A DNA stretch of 16,211 nucleotides from Rhodocyclaceae bacterium (GTDB taxonomy: Bacteria > Pseudomonadota > Gammaproteobacteria > Burkholderiales > Rhodocyclaceae). Below the pieces are notes generated by a model. That model worked only from the letters and a program-made list of their open reading frames with translations. It was not told where the DNA came from and did no database searches. Shown piece after piece: positions 1-9,359 of the stretch. Position numbers and translations under genes: made by a program. Location: assembly GCA_030682595.1 (NCBI GenBank), contig JAUXNZ010000020.1, forward strand, positions 1-16,211, written 5' to 3'. The stretch's first letter is position 1. Each line of letters opens with the position of its first letter.

Positions 1-1515
1 GCCATGGTGTGCATTTCCATCTGCGACAAGATCACGCCGGGCATGCTGATGGCCAGCCTGCGCCTCATGATCCCGACCGTGTTCGTCTCCGGCGGACCGA
101 GGGAGGCGGGCAAGGTGAAATGGGGCGGCAAGATCATTCCCGTCGATCTGGTCGATGCCATGGTCAAGGGCGCCGACAGCACGGTGACGGACAAGGAGTC
201 TGATTCCTACGAGCGCTCCGCCTGCCCGACCTGCGGTTCCTGCTCCGGCATGTTCACCGCCAATTCGATGAACTGCCTGACCGAGGCGCTGGGCCTGTCG
301 CTGCCCGGCAACGGCTCGGTGCTCGCCACCCACGCCGATCGCAAGATGCTGTTCCTCAAGGCCGGCCAACTGATCGTCGAATTGTGCCAGCGCTATTACG
401 GGCAGGACGACGCCTCGGTCCTGCCGCGTGGTATTGCCAGCTTCGCGGCCTTCGAGAATGCGGTGAGCCTCGACGTCGCCATGGGCGGCTCGACCAACAC
501 GGTATTGCACCTGCTGGCCGCGGCGCATGAGGCGCAGGTCGATTTCACCATGAAGGACATCGATCGCATTTCGCGCCGCGTGCCCTGCCTGTCGAAAGTG
601 GCGCCGGCCAAGTCGGACGTCCATATGGAAGACGTGCATCGCGCCGGCGGCATCATGGCCATCCTCGGCGAGCTGGATCGCGCCGGGCTGCTGAATCGCG
701 ACTGCCCCACGGTGCTCTACCCGACCCTGGGCGAGGCGCTGGACTGCTGCGACGTCAAACGCAACAGCAGCAAGAAGGTGCATGACTTCTACCGCGCGGC
801 GCCCGGCGGCGTGCCGAGCCAGACCGCGTTCTCGCAGTCGCGCCGCTACCCGACGCTCGACCTCGACCGCGCGGGCGGCGTGATCCGCGACAAGGCACAC
901 GCCTTCTCGCAGGATGGCGGCCTCGCCGTCTTGAGCGGCAACATCGCGCGCAACGGCTGCATCGTCAAGACCGCGGGCGTCGATGACAGCATCCTGAAAT
1001 TTTCCGGCCCGGCGCGGGTGTTCGAGAGCCAGGAAGACGCCGTCACCGCCATCCTCGCCGACGGGATCAAGGCGGGCGACGTGGTGGTGATCCGCTACGA
1101 AGGCCCCAAGGGCGGCCCCGGCATGCAGGAAATGCTCTACCCGACCTCGTACCTCAAGACCAAGGGGCTGGGCAAGGCCTGCGCCCTGCTCACCGACGGC
1201 CGTTTTTCCGGCGGCACCTCGGGATTAAGCATTGGTCATGTCAGCCCCGAAGCGGCGATGGGCGGCGAGATCGGGCTGGTGGAAGAAGGCGACCTCATCG
1301 AAATCGACATCCCCGGCCGGACCATCAACCTCGCCGTGGAAAAGTCGGCGCTGGCGGCACGGCGCGCGGCGATGGAGGCGAAGGGCCCGGGCGAACACGG
1401 GGCGTGGAAACCCGTGAATCGCCAGCGCGAGGTGTCGGCGGCGCTGCGCGCCTACGCCGCGCTGACCACCAGCGCCGACACCGGCGCGGTGCGCGACGTG
1501 ACACAATTGGGCTAG
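1..1515 (+). CDS. ilvD: Dihydroxy-acid dehydratase, 5' end cut by window
   Basis: This enzyme dehydrates 2,3-dihydroxy-isovalerate and 2,3-dihydroxy-3-methylvalerate to the 2-keto acids, the third common step of valine and isoleucine synthesis, in the cytosol. The visible 504 codons match the family from the first Fe-S region to the C-terminus: a Cys-Asp-Lys-Ile-Thr-Pro-Gly-Met-Leu segment at 22-48, CPTCGSCSGM at 223-252, AMGGSTNTVLHLL near 478, GDVVVIRYEGPKGGPGMQEM near 1075 and DGRFSGGTSGLSIGHVSPEA near 1195. Compared with the roughly 616-residue E. coli enzyme, about 110 N-terminal residues lie outside the window. The frame is open from base 1, so the ATG at 4 is internal. The residue before the first Cys is Ile where Asn is usual. 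A copy of a dispersed 23-bp repeat overlaps codons at 1341-1363. The gene ends with TAG at 1513-1515. Family assignment is very secure. Confidence 0.97.
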   Translation, partial: AMVCISICDKITPGMLMASLRLMIPTVFVSGGPREAGKVKWGGKIIPVDLVDAMVKGADSTVTDKESDSYERSACPTCGSCSGMFTANSMNCLTEALGLSLPGNGSVLATHADRKMLFLKAGQLIVELCQRYYGQDDASVLPRGIASFAAFENAVSLDVAMGGSTNTVLHLLAAAHEAQVDFTMKDIDRISRRVPCLSKVAPAKSDVHMEDVHRAGGIMAILGELDRAGLLNRDCPTVLYPTLGEALDCCDVKRNSSKKVHDFYRAAPGGVPSQTAFSQSRRYPTLDLDRAGGVIRDKAHAFSQDGGLAVLSGNIARNGCIVKTAGVDDSILKFSGPARVFESQEDAVTAILADGIKAGDVVVIRYEGPKGGPGMQEMLYPTSYLKTKGLGKACALLTDGRFSGGTSGLSIGHVSPEAAMGGEIGLVEEGDLIEIDIPGRTINLAVEKSALAARRAAMEAKGPGEHGAWKPVNRQREVSAALRAYAALTTSADTGAVRDVTQLG

Positions 1516-1547
1516 CGCACACTTCTCCACTTCGTATCCCACTACCC

Positions 1548-1967
1548 ATGAGTGACTTTCACGATCTCCATACCGGCCGCCTCTGGTCGGTGATGAGCTG
1601 GGAACAACTGACGGGCTTCTGGACGCGCATCGATCCTGCCGCCGGCTGGTATCTGTATGCCGTCGGCGAACCCGTGCCAGGAGCACCCGCCGCGGCCGGG
1701 CAAGTCAGCGCCTTCATTGCGCAGATGGACGCCCTGCTCCGCAAGGAGCACCAGCACGATTATTGCGGCATCGTCTATGCCGATCAGCTTGATGCGCCGA
1801 ATTTCATAAAAATCTTCGACCCGAACAACCTCGGCGTATCCTGCGGGTTTTCCGATAACCCGCCGCTGCCGGGCTGGATCCTCTGCCGCGTGCCGCCAGA
1901 GGATCTCCAGCCTGATGCGCCGTTGCCGGAAGGGCGCAAGCGCTGGTGGCGGGCGCTGTTTGGATAA
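1548..1967 (+). CDS. Conserved-looking hypothetical protein, 139 aa
   Basis: I cannot assign a function. The protein has 139 residues, no signal peptide and no transmembrane segment. It is rich in aromatic residues and prolines (WSVMSWEQLTGFW near the start, NPPLPGWILCRVPPEDLQP near 105-123) and ends in a basic, Trp-containing tail (RKRWWRALFG). It has a soluble mixed alpha/beta look, and its tight GC-rich codon use argues that it is real. The frame is open upstream to 1404 inside ilvD, but the ATG at 1548 is the first start after the ilvD stop (32 bp away) and gives a sensible N-terminus. No clear Shine-Dalgarno precedes it, so it may be translated by coupling with ilvD. It is followed after 21 bp by the CheZ-like gene, so the two may be co-transcribed. 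Confidence 0.75.
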   Translation: MSDFHDLHTGRLWSVMSWEQLTGFWTRIDPAAGWYLYAVGEPVPGAPAAAGQVSAFIAQMDALLRKEHQHDYCGIVYADQLDAPNFIKIFDPNNLGVSCGFSDNPPLPGWILCRVPPEDLQPDAPLPEGRKRWWRALFG

Positions 1968-1988
1968 GAAGCAAACAAAGGGGAAATC

Positions 1989-2561
1989 ATGAAGAAGGCA
2001 GCAGTCAGCAAACCCAAGACCGGCGTCAAAGCTGGCGCCGTAAAACCCGTCAAAAGTCTCGTCGCCAAACCCAAAACGGTAACGGCGAGAAAGCCTTCCG
2101 CAACAAAAACGGTACAGGCCACCGGCCAGGTCTTGAGCGAACTGAAACAGCTGGCCAGGGAACTCAACCAGGCGGCCAAGGGCCTGGGCAAGCGCTCGGC
2201 AAGCACCCACCCGAAAGAAGTCTCATCCATCCTCGTTAACGTCGAGCGCATGACCGCCGAGGCGGCCACCAAGTCGTTGGTCGAAGCCGAGTCCGCCAAG
2301 CAACTGGTGAACGAGGCGCTCGCCTCGCTCGGCAAGGACTGGAATCGTCGGGAACTCGATAATGCGTTAAAAGGCGTCGGCAACCACCTCACCAATATCA
2401 TCGTCGCCCAGGAATTTCAGGACCTGGCCGGTCAGGCACTGCGCAAGGCCGTGAAGGCACTGGTCGGGGCGATTATCGTTGTCGAAGGCGGCGGCTCCAC
2501 CGAGGAACAGCGCCTGTCGCAACTTGATGTCGACTCCCTGCTGAAAGACCTCATGCCCTGA
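1989..2561 (+). CDS. CheZ-like phosphatase with a lysine-rich N-terminal tail
   Basis: The 190-residue protein has three parts. Residues 1-50 carry 11 Lys and one Arg with no acidic residue, in Lys-Pro/Ala-Lys patterns like a histone H1 tail. Residues 50-165 look like long amphipathic helices. Residues 139-153 read VAQEFQDLAGQALRK, close to the CheZ active-site helix (AQDFQDLTGQVI in E. coli), with the catalytic Asp and Gln conserved as D145 and Q149. The C-terminus, QLDVDSLLKDLMP, resembles the CheY-docking peptide of CheZ (QVDDLLDSLGF). CheZ accelerates dephosphorylation of CheY-P. Here no chemotaxis or flagellar gene is nearby, so the partner response regulator is unknown. The start has a good ribosome site (AAAGGGGA, 1976-1983). 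The basic tail could bind nucleic acid or membrane; that is inference. Confidence 0.8.
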   Translation: MKKAAVSKPKTGVKAGAVKPVKSLVAKPKTVTARKPSATKTVQATGQVLSELKQLARELNQAAKGLGKRSASTHPKEVSSILVNVERMTAEAATKSLVEAESAKQLVNEALASLGKDWNRRELDNALKGVGNHLTNIIVAQEFQDLAGQALRKAVKALVGAIIVVEGGGSTEEQRLSQLDVDSLLKDLMP

Positions 2562-2595
2562 TCGGGCATAGTTGACTGTTTTAATCGGGTATAGT
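2561..2595 (+). repeat. Pair of 12-bp direct repeats between cheZ-like gene and yyaL
   Basis: ATCGGGCATAGT (2561-2572) and ATCGGGTATAGT (2584-2595) match at 11 of 12 positions, with starts 23 bp apart. The first touches the stop codon of the CheZ-like gene and the second runs into the left arm of the leader hairpin. They could be operator half-sites for a regulator on one DNA face, or the trace of a small duplication. Confidence 0.5.
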
Positions 2596-2620
2596 CGGGT
2601 TTCCACTTCGGAGACCCGAC
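2594..2620 (+). promoter_or_regulatory. Leader hairpin sequestering the yyaL ribosome binding site
   Basis: GTCGGGTTTCC (2594-2604) and GGAGACCCGAC (2610-2620) pair over 11 positions, ten Watson-Crick and one G-U, around the loop ACTTC. The stem contains the only plausible Shine-Dalgarno (GGAG, 2610-2613) and ends one base before the ATG at 2621. No T tract follows, so this is not a normal terminator. It is best read as a structure that limits translation unless opened. The structure is seen in the sequence; the regulatory role is inferred. Confidence 0.6.
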
Positions 2621-4678
<2,058 letters not shown>

Positions 4679-4731
4679 ACTAAACTCTAAATTTTTTTGA
4701 AAACAACAACCCAACCCTTGAGAGGACTACC

Positions 4732-5043
4732 ATGAAACTGATTGTTAGCGCATTCATCGCTGCCGGCGTGCTGGCTTCCGCCCCCGCCATGGCCAACCTG
4801 GATCTGGCCAAGAAGAGCAACTGCATGGCCTGCCACCTGGTCGACAAGAAACTGGTCGGCCCGGCCTATCAGGATGTCGCCAAGAAGTACGCCGGCAACA
4901 AGGATGCCGTTGCTCTGCTGTCCGGGCACGTGAAGAAGGGCAGCAAGGATGTCTGGGGCCCGGTGCCGATGCCGCCGAACGCTGCCGTCAAGGACGCCGA
5001 CATTGAAACCCTCGTCAAATGGATTCTGGCCGGCGCCAAGTAA
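4732..5043 (+). CDS. Small periplasmic class I cytochrome c (c551/c552 type)
   Basis: The 103-residue precursor has a Sec signal peptide (residues 1-21, cleavage after APAMA) and a mature part of about 82 residues, the usual size for cytochrome c551/c552. One heme site is visible, CMACH at 31-35, followed by LVGPAYQDVAKKY, a typical helix of these proteins. M80 in GPVPMPPN is the likely sixth iron ligand, and the C-terminal helix DIETLVKWILAG packs on the heme. It would carry electrons in the periplasm, for example to a terminal oxidase or denitrification enzyme; the partner cannot be told from this window. GAGAGG (4719-4724) upstream of ATG 4732 is a good ribosome site. The gene appears to be a single transcription unit between yyaL and livJ. 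Confidence 0.95.
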   Translation: MKLIVSAFIAAGVLASAPAMANLDLAKKSNCMACHLVDKKLVGPAYQDVAKKYAGNKDAVALLSGHVKKGSKDVWGPVPMPPNAAVKDADIETLVKWILAGAK

Positions 5044-5061
5044 TCCGGCCGCTGGCGGCGA

Positions 5062-5090
5062 TTGACAGCGCCTGCGGCAGTTGCCAGAAT
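5062..5090 (+). promoter_or_regulatory. Sigma70-type promoter for livJ
   Basis: A perfect -35 box TTGACA (5062-5067) and CAGAAT (5085-5090, 4 of 6) are separated by exactly 17 bp. Transcription would start near 5097 and give a leader of about 80 bases before the ATG at 5176. No terminator with a T tract is visible between the cytochrome gene and this site, so some read-through may also occur. Confidence 0.6.
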
Positions 5091-5175
5091 CGGCGGCTGC
5101 AAAAATTCAAGTAAGAATAAATCTCACCGAATGACTTTGTTCAACCCCACCGCAATCACCCCCCTGGAGAAACGC

Positions 5176-6453
5176 ATGAACGTTCCTGTCAAAGTTCTGT
5201 CCCTGTCTGTTGCCGCCGCCGTCCTGATGATGGGTTGCGGCAAAAAAGAAGAAGCCCCTGCGCCGCAGGCTGCCGCTCCGGCTGCTCCTGCCGTTGTCGT
5301 TGTCAAAATCGGCCACGTCGGACCGCTGACGGGTGGCATCGCCCACCTGGGCAAGGACAATGAAAACGGCGCACGCCTGGCGATCGAAGAAGCCAATGCC
5401 GAAGGGATCAAGATTGGTGGCAACCCGATCAAGTTCGAGCTGGTGGCTGAAGATGACCAGGCCGACCCGAAGATCGGCAACACGGTTGCTCAAAAGCTTG
5501 TTGATGCCAAGGTCGCCGGCGTGGTCGGCCACCTGAACTCCGGCACGACGATTCCCGCCTCGGCCATCTACAACCAGGCCGGCCTGCCGATGATCTCCGG
5601 TTCCGCCACCAACCCGGCGTTGACCGGTCAGGGCTTCAATACGGTGTTTCGCGTCGTCGGCCGTGACGACCAGCAGGGCCCGGCTGTCGCCAATTACCTG
5701 ATTGCCAACGCCAAGCCGAAGACCGCCGCCGTCATTGACGACGCCACCGCCTACGGCGAAGGCCTCGCCAACGAAGTCGAGAAGGCACTCAAGGCCGCCG
5801 GTGTCACGGTGCTGCCGCGCGAGAAGGGCACCGACAAGACGGTTGACTGGAAGGCCATCCTGACCAAGGTCAAGGGCAAGAAGCCCGATGTCGTCTTCTA
5901 CGGCGGCATGGACGCCACTGGCGGCCCGCTGCTGAAGCAGGCGCGCGAACTGAAGCTCGGCTCGGTGTTTGCCTTTGGCGACGGCGCCTGTACCGACAAA
6001 ATGGGAGAACTCGCCGGCGCGGCCGCCGAGGGTCTGGTCTGCTCACAGGCCGGCATTCCCGTGCAGGCGTCGGGCAAGAAGTTCCTCGATGGCTACAAGG
6101 CCAAGTTCAATATCGACCCGATTCTCTACTCGCCCTTCACCTATGACGCTGCCAAACTCCTGATCGCCGCGATGCAGAAGGCCGACTCGGCCGATCCGGC
6201 CAAGTACCTGCCAGCACTGGCCGCCAGCGACTACAACGGCGCTTCCGGCAACATCCAGTTTGATGCGGTGGGCGATCGCAAGGACGCCGAGATGACCATC
6301 TTCACCATGAAGGAAGGCAAGGTCACGCCGCTCGCCATCATCAAGGGCGGCAAGTCGCTCACGCTCGACGAGTATGCTGCCCTGAGCGCTCCCGCACCGG
6401 CTGCTGCACCCGCCGAGCCGGCCGCGGCGCCCGCAGCTCCCGCGCAGAAGTAA
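5176..6453 (+). CDS. livJ: Branched-chain amino-acid ABC transporter, substrate-binding lipoprotein
   Basis: This is the periplasmic binding component of a LIV-type (HAAT) ABC importer, probably for leucine, isoleucine and valine or related compounds. From the ATG at 5176 (GGAGA at 5166-5170) the protein has 425 residues. A hydrophobic signal ends in VLMMGC, so C21 is probably lipidated, although Met at -3 is an atypical lipobox residue. An Ala/Pro-rich linker (25-40) follows, then the type I periplasmic-binding fold: VKIGHVGPLTGGIAHLGKD, GVVGHLNSGTTIPASAIYNQ, MISGSATNPALT and AAVIDDATAYGEGLA. A second Ala/Pro-rich tail closes the protein. The frame is open back to 5062, but only 5176 gives a proper signal peptide and ribosome site. 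Permease and ATPase genes follow on the same strand. Substrate specificity is inferred from the operon and not from seen ligand contacts. Confidence 0.95.
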   Translation: MNVPVKVLSLSVAAAVLMMGCGKKEEAPAPQAAAPAAPAVVVVKIGHVGPLTGGIAHLGKDNENGARLAIEEANAEGIKIGGNPIKFELVAEDDQADPKIGNTVAQKLVDAKVAGVVGHLNSGTTIPASAIYNQAGLPMISGSATNPALTGQGFNTVFRVVGRDDQQGPAVANYLIANAKPKTAAVIDDATAYGEGLANEVEKALKAAGVTVLPREKGTDKTVDWKAILTKVKGKKPDVVFYGGMDATGGPLLKQARELKLGSVFAFGDGACTDKMGELAGAAAEGLVCSQAGIPVQASGKKFLDGYKAKFNIDPILYSPFTYDAAKLLIAAMQKADSADPAKYLPALAASDYNGASGNIQFDAVGDRKDAEMTIFTMKEGKVTPLAIIKGGKSLTLDEYAALSAPAPAAAPAEPAAAPAAPAQK

Positions 6454-6468
6454 TCATTACGCAGCATC

Positions 6469-6510
6469 ACGGCAACGACACCCCCGGGTGTCGTTGCCGT
6501 TTATTACTTT
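6469..6510 (+). terminator. Rho-independent terminator/attenuator between livJ and livH
   Basis: ACGGCAACGACACCC (6469-6483) and GGGTGTCGTTGCCGT (6486-6500) are perfect inverted repeats of 15 bp. Only two bases separate them, so the innermost pair must open to form the loop. A T-rich tail (TTTATTACTTT) follows. This should stop most transcripts after livJ, giving excess binding protein over membrane components, a common arrangement in binding-protein operons. Confidence 0.9.
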
Positions 6511-6520
6511 CGTGTATCAT
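6494..6520 (+). promoter_or_regulatory. Possible internal promoter for livHMGF
   Basis: TATCAT (6515-6520, 5 of 6 to the -10 consensus) lies 15 bp after TTGCCG (6494-6499), inside the terminator's right arm. A start about 7 bp further on would fall almost at the GTG start of livH, giving a leaderless or near-leaderless message. This fits the lack of a ribosome site but is only a weak prediction. Confidence 0.3.
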
Positions 6521-6528
6521 GCGCGCCC

Positions 6529-7521
6529 GTGGAAATCTTCGTCCAGCAAGTCATTAACGGTCTGACCGCCGGTAGCGTCTATGCCCTCGTGGCATTGGGC
6601 TACACGATGGTGTATGGCATCATCCAGCTGATCAACTTCGCGCACGGCGAGGTGGTGATGATCGGCGGCATGGTCGCGCTCACCGTCATCACCACACTGG
6701 TCGGCATGGGCTTGCCCTTGCCGCCGATCGTGCTGGTCCTGGCCGGCATACTCGCCGCCATCCCCATCTGCATGGCCCTTGGTTATCTCCTCGAGCGCGC
6801 CGCCTACCGGCCGCTGCGCCACGCGCCGCGTCTGGCCCCCCTGATTACCGCCATCGGCATGTCAATGGTGCTGCAACAGGTGGCCTTGCTGATCTGGGGC
6901 CGCGACCCGAAGGCCTTCCCGCAGATCATGGAAAACCAGAGTTTCATCATCGCCGGCGCTTCAATCACCTCGGTGCAGATTGCCATCATCCTGATGTCGG
7001 TGCTGATCATGGCGACCCTCACCTGGTTTGTTTACCGTACGCGCTTCGGCATTGCCATCCGCGCCACCGCCGAAAATGTGAATGTTGCAGCCCTGATGGG
7101 TGTCGACGCCAATCGCACCATCGCCGCCACCTTCGTCATCGGCGCGGGCCTGGCCGCCGTGGCCGGCGTGATGTACGGCACCTATTACGGCATCACCCAC
7201 TACACGATGGGCTTCATGCTCGGCCTGAAGGCGTTTTCCGCGGCGGTGCTGGGCGGCATCGGCAACCTCGCCGGTGCGATGCTGGGCGGCATTTTGCTGG
7301 GCTTGGTCGAGGCGCTCGGCGCCGGCTACATTGGCGAATTCACCGATTTGTGCCGCTGGCCGCTGGTCGACGGCCTGCTCGTCGAACGCTGCGCCAACGG
7401 CGGTCATGTGGTGCTCTTCGGCAGCAACTACCAGGACGTGTTCGCCTTCATGGTGCTGATCCTGGTGCTGGTTTTCCGGCCTTCCGGCCTGCTTGGCGAG
7501 CGCGTCTCGGAAAGAGCATGA
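6529..7521 (+). CDS. livH: Branched-chain amino-acid ABC transporter permease LivH
   Basis: This inner-membrane permease of 330 residues pairs with LivM to form the channel of the LIV importer. The N-terminus EIFVQQVINGLTAGSVYALVALGYTMVYG and the following INFAHGEVVMIGG are diagnostic for LivH. The cytoplasmic coupling segment FGIAIRATAENVNVAALMGVD is at 173-193, and the protein ends FRPSGLLGERVSERA. The start is GTG at 6529; the nearby ATG at 6519 is out of frame and ends after 12 codons. There is no Shine-Dalgarno. The stop overlaps livM's start by 4 bp (ATGA). Oddly, about 20 residues (roughly 273-295, including two Cys) separate GYIGEFT from LFGSNYQDVF, where LivH proteins usually have only a few residues. 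Confidence 0.95.
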   Translation: MEIFVQQVINGLTAGSVYALVALGYTMVYGIIQLINFAHGEVVMIGGMVALTVITTLVGMGLPLPPIVLVLAGILAAIPICMALGYLLERAAYRPLRHAPRLAPLITAIGMSMVLQQVALLIWGRDPKAFPQIMENQSFIIAGASITSVQIAIILMSVLIMATLTWFVYRTRFGIAIRATAENVNVAALMGVDANRTIAATFVIGAGLAAVAGVMYGTYYGITHYTMGFMLGLKAFSAAVLGGIGNLAGAMLGGILLGLVEALGAGYIGEFTDLCRWPLVDGLLVERCANGGHVVLFGSNYQDVFAFMVLILVLVFRPSGLLGERVSERA

Positions 7522-8567
7522 ATACAAGAAAATGGATTGGCCTGGCGCTGGTCGCGCTGGCGCTCCTGGCCTTGCCGCTGGTGCTGACGAGCGTCGGCAC
7601 GGCCTGGGTGCGCATTACCAATCTGGCGATCCTCTTCGTCTTTCTTGCGCTGGGGCTGAACATCGTCGTCGGCATGGCCGGGCTGCTCGATCTGGGCTAT
7701 ATCGCGTTTTTTGCTGTCGGCGCCTATGTCTATGCGCTGCTTGCCTCGCCGCACTTTGGCCTGCACCTGCCGTTCTGGGTCATTCTGCCGCTTGGCGCAC
7801 TGTTTGCCGGCATGGCCGGCGCCATTCTCGGCGCGCCCACCCTGCGGCTGCGCGGCGACTATCTCGCCATCGTCACGCTGGGTTTCGGCGAGATCGTGCG
7901 CATTTTTCTGAACAACCTGTCGCAGCCCTTCAACATCACCAACGGCCCCAAGGGCATCACGCGCATCGACGGCCTGAATATTGCCGGCATGGATTTTGTA
8001 AACACCCACACGCTGTTGGGCATCCCTTTCACCGGCCCGGCCAAGTATTACTACGTGCTGCTGCTCCTGTTGTTGCTGGTCATCGTCGTCAATCTGCGTC
8101 TGCAAAAGTCGCGCATCGGCCGGGCCTGGGTCGCCATCCGCGAGGATGAACTTGCCGCCAAGGCAGCCGGCATCAATACCCGCAACATGAAGCTGTTAGC
8201 CTTCGCCATGGGCGCCACCTTCGGCGGTATTGCCGGTGGCATGTTTTCCGCCATGCAGGGTTTCGTCAGCCCCGAGAGCTTCATCCTGCACGAGTCGATT
8301 CTGGTGCTGGCGATGGTGGTGCTGGGCGGCATGGGCAATGTCTGGGGTGTGATCGCCGGGGCGATGCTGCTTTCCTTCGTCCCGGAATTGTTACGCTACA
8401 CAGTCGATCCGGTGCAGCAAATGCTGTTCGGCAAACTGTTGATCGATCCCGAAGTGCTGCGCATGCTGATCTTCGGTGCCGCACTGGTGTTGACGATGCG
8501 CTTTCGTCCCGCCGGCCTGTGGCCCGAATCGCGCCACAAGCTTGAAATGAGCGAGAACCGTTCATGA
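7518..8567 (+). CDS. livM: Branched-chain amino-acid ABC transporter permease LivM
   Basis: This is the second membrane subunit of the LIV importer, 349 residues with about 8-10 hydrophobic segments. Family marks are LNIVVGMAGLLDLGYIAFFAVGAY (47-70), TLRLRGDYLAIVTLGFGEIVRI (108-129), the ATPase-coupling loop GRAWVAIREDELAAKAAGIN (201-220) and VLGGMGNVWGVIAGA (268-282). ATG 7518 overlaps the livH stop (ATGA) and gives a charged MNTRKW start before the first membrane helix. The frame is open upstream to 7350, but that part lies inside livH and does not resemble the family. The stop overlaps livG by 4 bp. Translation coupling along livH-M-G is therefore likely. Confidence 0.96.
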   Translation: MNTRKWIGLALVALALLALPLVLTSVGTAWVRITNLAILFVFLALGLNIVVGMAGLLDLGYIAFFAVGAYVYALLASPHFGLHLPFWVILPLGALFAGMAGAILGAPTLRLRGDYLAIVTLGFGEIVRIFLNNLSQPFNITNGPKGITRIDGLNIAGMDFVNTHTLLGIPFTGPAKYYYVLLLLLLLVIVVNLRLQKSRIGRAWVAIREDELAAKAAGINTRNMKLLAFAMGATFGGIAGGMFSAMQGFVSPESFILHESILVLAMVVLGGMGNVWGVIAGAMLLSFVPELLRYTVDPVQQMLFGKLLIDPEVLRMLIFGAALVLTMRFRPAGLWPESRHKLEMSENRS

Positions 8568-9334
8568 GTGTGGTGTTGCTGGAAGCGCGCAACATCGGCA
8601 AACGTTTTGGCGGCGTGCAGGCCCTGAAGGATGTTTCGCTGACCATCCGCGCCCAGGAGATTTACGGCCTGATCGGCCCGAACGGCGCCGGCAAGACCAC
8701 TTTCTTCAATGTGATGACCGGGCTCTACCCGCGGGATGGCGGCGAAGTGTTGTTTGGCGGCGTCCCGCTCAAACTCGACACGCCCTACCTTGTCGCCCAG
8801 GCCGGCATCGCCCGCACCTTCCAGAACATTCGCCTGTTCGGCAACATGACGGCGATCGAGAACGTCATGGTCGGCCGCCATGTGCGCACTCACGTCGGCG
8901 TGTTCGGCGCGATTTTGCGCACGCCGGGCCAGCGCGCCGAAGAAGCCGCGATCCGCCGGCGCGCCGAGGAGTTGCTGCACTACGTCGGCATTCCCCATCG
9001 CGCCAACGATCTGGCGCGCAACCTGTCCTATGGCGACCAGCGCCGGCTTGAAATCGCCCGCGCCCTGGCCACCGAACCGCAACTGCTGGCGCTCGACGAG
9101 CCCGCCGCCGGCATGAACGCCACCGAAACCGTCGCCCTGCGCAAACTGATCGAGGGCCTGCGCGCCGACGGCCTGACGGTGCTGTTGATCGAACACGACG
9201 TCAAGCTCGTGATGGGCCTGTGCGACCGCGTCGCCGTGCTCGATTACGGCGTAAAGATTGCCGAGGACGTGCCCGGGGTTGTGCAGAAAGATCCCAAGGT
9301 GATCGAGGCTTATCTCGGGGCCGGCGGTGACTGA
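8564..9334 (+). CDS. livG: Branched-chain amino-acid ABC transporter ATPase LivG
   Basis: One of two cytosolic ATPases that drive the LIV importer, 256 residues. All ABC motifs are present: Walker A GPNGAGKT (38-45), the Q-loop in ARTFQNIRLF (83-92), the signature in its LivG form LSYGDQRRLEIARAL (154-168), Walker B LLALDEP (174-180) and the H-loop in LLIEHDVKLVM. The insert between Q-loop and signature (NVMVGRHVRTHVGVFGAILRTPGQR) is typical of LivG and separates it from LivF. ATG 8564 overlaps the livM stop (ATGA). Nothing is missing or unusual. Confidence 0.97.
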   Translation: MSVVLLEARNIGKRFGGVQALKDVSLTIRAQEIYGLIGPNGAGKTTFFNVMTGLYPRDGGEVLFGGVPLKLDTPYLVAQAGIARTFQNIRLFGNMTAIENVMVGRHVRTHVGVFGAILRTPGQRAEEAAIRRRAEELLHYVGIPHRANDLARNLSYGDQRRLEIARALATEPQLLALDEPAAGMNATETVALRKLIEGLRADGLTVLLIEHDVKLVMGLCDRVAVLDYGVKIAEDVPGVVQKDPKVIEAYLGAGGD

Positions 9335-9359
9335 AAAACTAACGCCGGAGCGCTACGCC

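Noticed and set aside
2572..2595. Promoter TTGACT with TATAGT before yyaL
   Set aside because: The boxes are only 12 bp apart, too close for sigma70; TATAGT is better explained as part of the 12-bp direct repeat.
5044..5061. Terminator after the cytochrome c gene (GCCGC-TG-GCGGC)
   Set aside because: The stem is five pairs with a two-base gap and no T tract, so it is not convincing.
6519..6557. 12-codon ORF starting at ATG 6519 before livH
   Set aside because: No ribosome site and a composition without features; kept only as a possible influence on livH translation.
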